The translations under genes and the position numbers were made by a program. 64,000 nt of DNA, from the NCBI RefSeq assembly GCF_022539665.2, contig NC_081339.1, forward strand, positions 6,918,367-6,982,366, written 5' to 3'. The DNA is from Daphnia carinata (Eukaryota > Arthropoda > Branchiopoda > Diplostraca > Daphniidae). Positions within the stretch are counted from its first letter, which is position 1. Each line of letters starts with the position of its first letter. The notes under the pieces are model-generated. The model was given only the letters and a program-made list of their open reading frames with translations. It had not been told where the DNA came from and made no database searches. This document shows positions 57,630 through 64,000 of the stretch, piece by piece.

Positions 57630-58778
57630 CTAATTCACCAACGGGGATTTACATTCACGGCCGGGATGTTGCCAAAGACTGGGCAAATCGTTGTAGGATT
57701 TTTCGGTACTATCCAGATGTAACCGGCTGCAAAGACTACAAAAGCCACGATGGGCCATGGCCGTCACTCCGGCTTCGACGTAGTAATCTCTCTTCCAGCG
57801 GAAGAACTCTTCGTACAACGAATCATTTGCATCGATCCGCATCAGATACTCGGCCAGCTGAGCAGGACTGTAAAGACGGGCATCAATGTATGATCCGGCC
57901 GGAGCAATCGATTCGTAATCAGCTCCGCCGTACACGACGGGTACAATGCGACGTTCCAGGATTTTAAAGAATTTTTCCGTGACGTAATCGCGGCAGATGG
58001 AATTCTCGAAAGACAAGTAGAATTTGTAAGTCGATTCCAGCATGTCGTAACAACGCGGATGTGAAACATAGACCGGATGTCGGGCGCAGGACAATCTCCC
58101 GCAAAGTCCGTAAACATCGATGTTGATGTAATTCCGCAATTGCTGGATGTAAGTCTCTCTACGGCCGTCAGTGGTGCACTGAGTGGCCATCCATGCCACG
58201 AGTTTCGTCTTCTTGATGGATGTCTTGCTGACAAACGATGTCGTCCGTTTGCGGATGCATCCGTAAGAAAGCAAAATATCGGAATCTTTCCTGTACGTCA
58301 TTGTCCAGTTAAAATAGCCACCATATTGATGGAAATCGTATTCTTTTAAGGCCGGAGGAGGTTCTTGAGTGAAAAAGATATATCTCTGATGAGGCAGACG
58401 ACGGACATTTGGAAGTTCGGTCAATCGAAATTGATCGTTAAAGTTGATGACGATGGCGTCGTAATATTCGAGCGACGCGTTACCGGATGCCAAATAAATC
58501 CGGCATTCTTTTATTGGACAGGAGAGAAAAACATCGTGATGACCATCTCCGGCGAACGCCACGACTTCCGCGCGTTCCGGCGCATTCCAAATTAAGATCG
58601 ATTTAACTGCCTTTTTTGGCTTGATTTGGCTGACGTTCGTATTGAGGTTAAGGTCGTGATTGGCACATTGGTAGAGTACAATGAGGCTCGTTGTAAGGAC
58701 GATTGCACGATGAATTGTCTTCAGTCGTCTGCGTTTGTAAAGCAACAATAACCGGTTAACGATGCCAGTCGATAACAT
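57630..58778 (-). CDS. Alpha-1,3-fucosyltransferase (GT10)
   Basis: Intronless, ATG 58778 to stop 57630 (382 aa). The frame is open a little further 5' but only with non-ATG codons and then a TGA, so this Met is the first. Type II anchor at about 22-38 (IHRAIVLTTSLIVLYQC). GT10 hallmarks: ILIWNAPE, YIFFTQEPP, GYFNWTMTYRKDSDI, NYINIDVYGLCG, YKFYLSFENSICRDYVTEKF (SFENS at 256-260) and PVVYGGADYESIAP. It transfers fucose from GDP-fucose in alpha-1,3 linkage, to core chitobiose or to LacdiNAc/LacNAc antennae. The sub-specificity is not clear. It sits directly beside the TVT-family cluster, tail to tail with gene 8. Confidence 0.94.
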   Translation of the reverse strand: MLSTGIVNRLLLLYKRRRLKTIHRAIVLTTSLIVLYQCANHDLNLNTNVSQIKPKKAVKSILIWNAPERAEVVAFAGDGHHDVFLSCPIKECRIYLASGNASLEYYDAIVINFNDQFRLTELPNVRRLPHQRYIFFTQEPPPALKEYDFHQYGGYFNWTMTYRKDSDILLSYGCIRKRTTSFVSKTSIKKTKLVAWMATQCTTDGRRETYIQQLRNYINIDVYGLCGRLSCARHPVYVSHPRCYDMLESTYKFYLSFENSICRDYVTEKFFKILERRIVPVVYGGADYESIAPAGSYIDARLYSPAQLAEYLMRIDANDSLYEEFFRWKRDYYVEAGVTAMAHRGFCSLCSRLHLDSTEKSYNDLPSLWQHPGRECKSPLVN

Positions 58779-59056
58779 TGGATTAACCGCTTTGTTCTGA
58801 CTCTTGTCCTTTGAAAGTGATGGTTGAATCAACTGATTCGTATTCAGTTGGCAGTGTCATTTCAAGATCGCTTGGTGTCGTGTTCTTTTCGAGTACATTG
58901 ATCCATCAGATTTTCATGAGAAAAAAAAGGCGGATCCAGCCGGAAAAATGAGAAAAGATACATCAGCCGCCATCTGTTGGTTAAAACTTGATGGAAAATG
59001 TAAAAATGATAAAATGTTTTAATCAGAGTTTATCGATGCATCATTCATGACGCTCC
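58779..59056. other. Divergent promoter region
   Basis: The fucosyltransferase (minus) and the 59057 gene (plus) diverge from here. No TATA box found. Confidence 0.45.
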
Positions 59057-60176
59057 ATGGCCATGAAACAGTCGTTCAGTTTTTATCGTCTAGTTCATTT
59101 CACTGAGATTGCCACACTAACCAGTCTGTTGTTAGTTGCGCTAATTCTATTCACGCTCCTTCATCCGCGCAATACTATTGGCAGCCATTCGTGTTTGTCG
59201 TTTATTTCGACTTGCGGATGCCAAACAGATGAGAGAGGTCCCAATCAGAATGTCATTTCCTTTTCACTTTTCGGCAACTTATCCGAGCCGTCTCTTTCCG
59301 TCCGGTACGTCCAACCGTTAAAAGCCCTAACGGCTAACATTAGTCGCATTTATCCAGGTGAGATTTGACAACCCTATTAAAATTAAAAAAATTAATTAAA
59401 ATAGTTTATTAACATAGACTGGATCGTCCGGATTTACCACAATTTTTCAAAGGAGAGTGGAGAAGATTGGTTGTTAAGAAAAATGCTGGACAATCCGGCA
59501 AACGTCGATTTATGCGACAGTGATGACGTCCTCCGTTTCCATCAAATCCAGCATAACGTATTCCCTATGATTTGGCGCTTCCTTCCATTACTGGACCCGT
59601 TGGTGGATCGATTCATGTCACGCGATACGGATGCGGAGTTGATAAGTAGAGAAACGGACGCCGTTCGTGAATGGCTCGCAAGTGGCGCAACGTTTCACGC
59701 AATGAGAGACCATCCGTGGCATTGCAGCATGGAAATGCTCGGAGGTAATGTAAAACAATCAATTTTAAAATGTCAACACAATTAATCGTGAAAACAAAAA
59801 GGACTTTGGGGAGCTAAAGTCCAGCAAAGACGTGACGACATCAGCCGGGCCATCGTGAAACTTTTCAACAGACGAATGCCGTTTTTTCACGGTGTCGATC
59901 AATTGCTACTTAAATTTTACCTTTGGCCTTTAGCTATTAAGGATTCGGTAAGACGTTTTTGATTTGAATGATTATCATTTACTGACTCTTATTGGCTAGG
60001 TGATTCACGACAGTCATTGCTGTGAATTATTCCCGTCTTCTCGGCCGTTTCCGTCTAAACGACAGGAGTCCTCGTTGTTTGTTGGCTCCGTTTATTCTAA
60101 TCAAAGTGTTCCATCTCCTGGAATTTGCCCGATTAAATGCCGGCCTGAAGGGCATCCAGATTGGACTGAATGCTGA
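59057..60176 (+). CDS. Conserved glycosyltransferase-like membrane protein
   Basis: Four exons: 59057-59357, 59418-59744, 59802-59947, 60000-60176 (316 aa), all GT-AG with continuous frame. N-terminal anchor (FTEIATLTSLLLVALILFTLL) in type II orientation. The C-terminal blocks look like a family of uncharacterised proteins: DSDDVLRFHQ, SRDTDAELISRETDAV, FHAMRDHPWH, MLGGLWGAKVQQRRDD, HDSHCCELFPSSRPFP and FVGSVYSN. The DSD/DTD acid pairs and type II layout suggest a sugar-nucleotide enzyme, but I cannot name it. Position beside the fucosyltransferase supports that guess. Function is inferred. The protein ends PEGHPDWTEC. Confidence 0.7.
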
Positions 60177-60503
60177 CTGCTGCATTGCACAAAACAATAA
60201 ATTATGGAATTTACTGTAAGCTCTAGATTAAATTGATTTACGTAATAATTAAGACATATAGTTATAAATCTTAGCGTGAACGAAACCTAGAATTTCGTGC
60301 ACTTATACAGGCGTGGTTGGGACGTTCATCACAATTGAAAAGAGGGTTAAAGACCTTTGCAGGCAAGAGCTTATTAAAATAATAAGGGAGACTATATTTA
60401 AATGAGCCCATTCCCTGGGGAGGTGAGGAGGGGGATTCGCGCCCTGGTTGTAAATTTTTATTTGTTTTCAAGTTTGACATTAAAATTTAAAAAATCTCTT
60501 TGT
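60177..60503. other. Intergenic
   Basis: No supported gene. AT-rich. Confidence 0.45.
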
Positions 60504-60813
60504 GTAGTTAGCCGTTCCGTGGTTTCATTTCAAATTGCTTTATTGTCCTGTTGAAAATCTTGTCCAGACAGGCAAAAATCTGACAACGTGCCAGTATCGG
60601 GAGTTGTGTATGCCGAACGAACTGTCACGAAATCAACGATACCATCATCTTTTAAAAACACTCCCAATGTCACAATTTCAACGTGTTTATGATGCCCCTC
60701 CGGTGGCCCGACTCCGTGAGTGGAAGACCCACAAGGCCATTGCATCCAATGCATCCACGGGCGTTCGTCTTCAAGCAGAAGAAAACAATGACAAACAATC
60801 AGTTGAGCGTTGA
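60504..60813 (+). other. Exon-like open frame upstream of the METTL24-like gene
   Basis: After a plausible acceptor (TGTGTAG at about 60502-60508) a frame stays open for about 100 codons to a TGA: LAVPWFHFKLLYCPVENL, TCQYRELCMPNELSRNQRY, PPVARLREWKTHKAI. No ATG fits. It may be a last exon of an alternative transcript of the gene at 59057, a 5' exon, or chance. Confidence 0.3.
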
Positions 60814-60896
60814 CGAATGGACGCAAATGTTGACAGGATCATACCGTGAAAGTCGTTCATTTTGTTCGTCGAACATATTTCGTTCAAAGCCAACAA

Positions 60897-61861
60897 ATGT
60901 TTCGCATCCGACATCCAGCTACAAGAATCGTCCGCTTCCTGTTGTGTTTGGCCGTTTTGTCTTTGTTTTTAACCCTCTACGAATTAGCGTATTTCAATCG
61001 CCAAGATAATCAACTAGTTAGCTCAGGAGCTTCCACGACATCTGACGAAATGGATTCGTGGTCCGTCTCTCAAATGATGGCCTATCTGGATTCGGGACGG
61101 ATGACAAACCGTTCGTCTTGTAACGTATTTTACGAATTTGGTGGTGTTGTTATAAACGATACGTACAGATACAAAGACGGGCAGAAATCCGTCTGCCTCG
61201 ACGACGGCCTGAAGCCGGCCGTCAATGATTGTCTAGTCTACTCGTTCGGCATCGATAACGAATGGTCGTTTGACGATGACATGGCCAAACTGGGCTGCAA
61301 CGTCTACTCGTTTGATCCGTAAATGAATTCACTCTAAATGTTTATGTTATTCATTTTTAAAAATTTAAATTGATTAGATCCATGGAAGAAGACGATCACA
61401 ATCGTAGCCCCAGAATCCATTTCTTCCGGATGGGCATTTGGAACAGAGACGGGCACATTTTCCTCGATAAAAAACGGCCAGACGTGGCGTGGAAAGTACT
61501 CACCTTGTCGTCGATATACGAGAGATTGAAAGTGTTCCACGGGCAGCGTGTTATCGACTACGTCAAGATCGACATAGAAGGAGACGAATGGATGATACTG
61601 CCGCAGATCATGCAATCGGGGATATTAAACAGAGTCAAGCAATTAGCCATGGAAATTCATTTCGATGGAGACGACAGCGTTGATGACATCCGCCAGCGGA
61701 TAAATGTATTGCGCTCGCTGGAACGCGAACACGGAATGATTCCGTTTGATTACAAGAACAACTTGAATAGCAGAGGTTTCGTTCCCGCTGCTCCGCACAA
61801 TTACGCATGCGCCGAAATCGCTTACTTCAACTCAAAATTCAAAAATGCGACATCAAATTGA
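60897..61861 (+). CDS. METTL24-like (Methyltransf_22/FkbM-type) membrane methyltransferase
   Basis: Two exons: 60897-61318 and 61378-61861 (301 aa), phase 2. The frame continues 5' to a GTG at 60846, but the first ATG is 60897 (MFRIRHPATRIVRF), followed by a type II anchor (FLLCLAVLSLFLTLYELAYF). The methyltransferase region shows YSFGIDNEWSFDDDMAKLGC, VYSFDPS, RIHFFRMGIWNRDG, VIDYVKIDIEGDEWMILPQ and LAMEIHF, the METTL24 pattern. It is presumably a SAM-dependent enzyme acting in the secretory pathway. The substrate is unknown. Glycan or protein methylation is conceivable but not shown. Confidence 0.85.
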
Positions 61862-63456
61862 TATGAATACATCGAATGTTCCTTTTTTTTCTTATTAATT
61901 ATTTAAAGTTTAACGAGAATCGGTTGAAAAAAAAAAATGTTTTGCAGTTCAAGGACAATAACAGCCGCAAGGCATTCGCTGTGCTTTCCCTAGAGTAATG
62001 ACGCATCCATAAAACTTGAACAATTGTGTCTCAAGGATGGGTAAAGAAGGAAAATTTAAATAAAATTCAAGGATGCGCAAATTATTTAAATTTGGAGAAA
62101 AACTAAAACAAAAGTGGGGTGATGTTTTTATGGCTTTCCCTTTCTACCTATTGTTCTGCATATTGATGAGGACAAGAGGAAGGGATGAGCAACCATGTCC
62201 ATATTTGTCTTGAAACTGTTCAGCTTGGAAATTTTTTGTTGTTTACCCAACCTTAGCAACGACTTTCTTTATGACCGTGACCGTCCAGAGTTGAAAATTT
62301 TTTCTTTATTCTTTATTTTGAGGCAGAAAAGCTAAAAAAAAAGGGAAGATATAGAAAAGAGATAGAATTTGATGATGTTAATGCGGACGGGTCAATCCGA
62401 CCCAAAAGTACGTAAATAGGAAAACGTGAGGAGTCCTCCCGTTTTGCTGCGGGGCAACGTGAAACTCTGCCCTCTGTTATGAAGGCATTCCTCGTTAGGA
62501 AGGAAGTTCTTTTCGTACTGAGTTGATCAGACGACGTGAAAAAGTGATCCCGTTGCCAATTCGAATTCAATTTACCCACCTTCTTTATTCTGACTCTTCA
62601 ACATAGATGCTTTGCTCACTACTCTTGCTTGCATGTAAAGGCTGTAAGTTCCGTAAGTGTCAATTTCAAGGTTTCAGAGAACCATATTTAGCATACGGTC
62701 AGCCATTTTTCCATAACATATTATTAGCCTTTCGTAAGTTCCGCATCATTATTTCCGAACAGGCATAAGAATTTACGGTTCATAAATATATACGGTGTGT
62801 GAGGGCTGATTTAAATGATATACCTGCCAAAAGGGTTAGTTATACATATACTAGGTATCCTTTTGCATAACCCCATGAAATATGAAACCTGACAGGGGGG
62901 AATCTTCGTTTATTAAGTTAATCAGAAATCCTAGTCACGAAGTTCGGGAGGAATTCAAGGACATATGACCAATAAAAATGGATGAATAATGTTGGCTTTC
63001 ATGAATTGTCAGTGACTCCCATCAGGAGGCTTTATGGATAGTTTGCATATTTATATGGCATACCTGCAGAGAGTCGGTGCCCATCTTTATATCTCAGCTT
63101 CCCCGCAGTTTGTTTTATGTCTCTTCGACAGGGCAATCCATTAGTCTAGCGTCCATCTTTGACCGTGACCGTTGAAGGTCTTTGGGTTTGAAAAAAGAAA
63201 TAAATATGAAACGAGGTAGACGAGGTTGTTTAAGAAAAGCCTCTTGCTATTCGGTAACCCTTTGTGATTTCGTGCTTTCGGTAAAACTGACGTGTAATTT
63301 ATTTGGGCATAGACCCGTGTAAAAGACACGCTCGAGCGTACGTTCTCTTTCACGCAGCTTATAACGTGGACGTTTCGTATATCGGTACGTTTATTCAATT
63401 TTTATCGACAAGAAAGTTTTTGTAAAATAATCCGATTTTAATATCACCAAACTTCT
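61862..63456. other. Intergenic
   Basis: No supported gene. A weak third relative of the dispersed repeat may lie at 62036-62252 (GGATGGGTAAAG at one end, GTTTACCCAACC at the other), with arms again inverted. The match is too weak to call it a copy. Confidence 0.45.
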
Positions 63457-64000
63457 TTACGATATGGGTATGGTATTTGCATCACTTTGAATTTTTTCCA
63501 GCGAACGCAGCATTTGCATCAAGAGAGTTTTGGCGTCCATGTTGGGAAGATGATCCATCGTATTTGCCACTACAGGGATGGATGAAGTAGTAGAAGTGAT
63601 CATGGCCACCTCGTTAGGATCGATTATTCCAAATGGCTGAAGTTGATCCAGTACGTACTGGCGCAAGTATTCTAACTGCTGGGCGTCGACGATCCCCGTG
63701 ATAACCATAGGACTCGGTGTCGTAGTCGTTGTGGTTTCATTACCGTCTACGATTCCGTAAGGACGTAGCTGACTCAGCAAGTAATCGAGTAATTGTTGAT
63801 GCGTCTGCTGAGAATGCCGAGCTTCTGTTATGTTGGGTGCAGTAGTCGTGGTAGACGTGCTGGTCGTAGGTACGATCGTTGTTTCGTTCGGGGCAAACCA
63901 CGGACTTGCAGTCAATTCCAAATCGGGTGGTGGTTCGGGAGTGGCAGGTCTTTGCTCTACCATTCCGAATGGTCGAATTTGATAGAGGAACAGGTCAAGT
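63457..64000 (-). CDS. Thr-rich repeat protein, C-terminal part (cut by the right edge)
   Basis: A frame open from the right edge to a stop at 63457 (about 181 codons). It contains imperfect repeats: LYQIRPFGMVEQ, LLSQLRPYGIVDGNETT and VLDQLQPFGIIDPNEV. These are joined by Thr/Pro-rich linkers (TTIVPTTSTSTTTTAP, NETTTTTTPSP) that look like O-glycosylation sites. The end is polar (MDAKTLLMQMLRSLEKIQ). The repeat unit, about 12-16 residues of L..(Q)LRPYGIVD.NE, is unknown to me. The N-terminus, the start and any signal peptide lie outside the window. Confidence 0.7.
   Translation of the reverse strand, partial: LDLFLYQIRPFGMVEQRPATPEPPPDLELTASPWFAPNETTIVPTTSTSTTTTAPNITEARHSQQTHQQLLDYLLSQLRPYGIVDGNETTTTTTPSPMVITGIVDAQQLEYLRQYVLDQLQPFGIIDPNEVAMITSTTSSIPVVANTMDHLPNMDAKTLLMQMLRSLEKIQSDANTIPIS

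Noticed and set aside
58779-58832. Longer fucosyltransferase start
   Set aside because: Only non-ATG codons and then a TGA lie upstream. ATG 58778 is the first usable start.
60846-60896. Longer METTL24-like start
   Set aside because: The first codon there is GTG. ATG 60897 directly precedes the membrane anchor.
62036-62252. Third copy of the hairpin-armed repeat
   Set aside because: Only the ends show partial similarity. The middle does not align by eye.

Overview
The window is eukaryotic and reads like an arthropod nuclear contig. Inference: a branchiopod crustacean such as Daphnia. The reasons are mostly 60-110 bp GT-AG introns, TATA boxes just upstream of small secreted-protein genes, a C1q-domain family, and a dense run of Golgi glycosyltransferases. 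No search was run, so the organism is inferred. All exon models were built by hand from splice signals and reading-frame continuity.

Positions 1 to about 25,300 are gene-poor, full of poly(A)/poly(T) tracts and microsatellites, and look intronic. Four minus-strand ATG-initiated exons lie here (25325-25000, 22376-22216, 17809-17448, 3157-2919). Each ends in a donor at codon phase 2. The simplest reading is one large minus-strand gene with alternative first exons whose body lies left of the window. An intronless secreted PAN/apple-like gene sits on the plus strand at 14568-15020. Three CTCF-like motifs cluster at 21.49-21.61 kb.

Positions 25.3-30.4 kb hold only weak, unrecognised coding fragments. 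From 30.4 kb the window becomes gene-dense. It holds eight members of a small secreted protein family: signal peptide, Thr/Val-rich TVT strands, a C..RRKR basic site, an acidic patch, a phase-2 intron, a second TVT segment and a C-terminal Cys pair. Four are at 30.4-34.9 kb and four at 51.6-57.4 kb. Between the two groups lie a tetraspanin, two tRNA-Thr(AGT) loci (one with a 21-nt intron-like insertion), a beta-1,3-galactosyltransferase, two C1q-domain proteins, medium-chain acyl-CoA dehydrogenase, two GT32-type transferases and a beta-1,4-galactosyltransferase. To the right follow an alpha-1,3-fucosyltransferase, a conserved glycosyltransferase-like protein, a METTL24-like methyltransferase, and the 3' end of a Thr-rich repeat protein cut by the right edge.

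Together, the 38.7-61.9 kb block looks like a glycan-building neighbourhood (GT31, GT32 x2, GT7, GT10, plus two less certain enzymes) interleaved with secreted lectin-like and Thr-rich proteins that could carry or recognise such glycans. That functional link is inference from co-location. ACADM and the tetraspanin look like ordinary neighbours.
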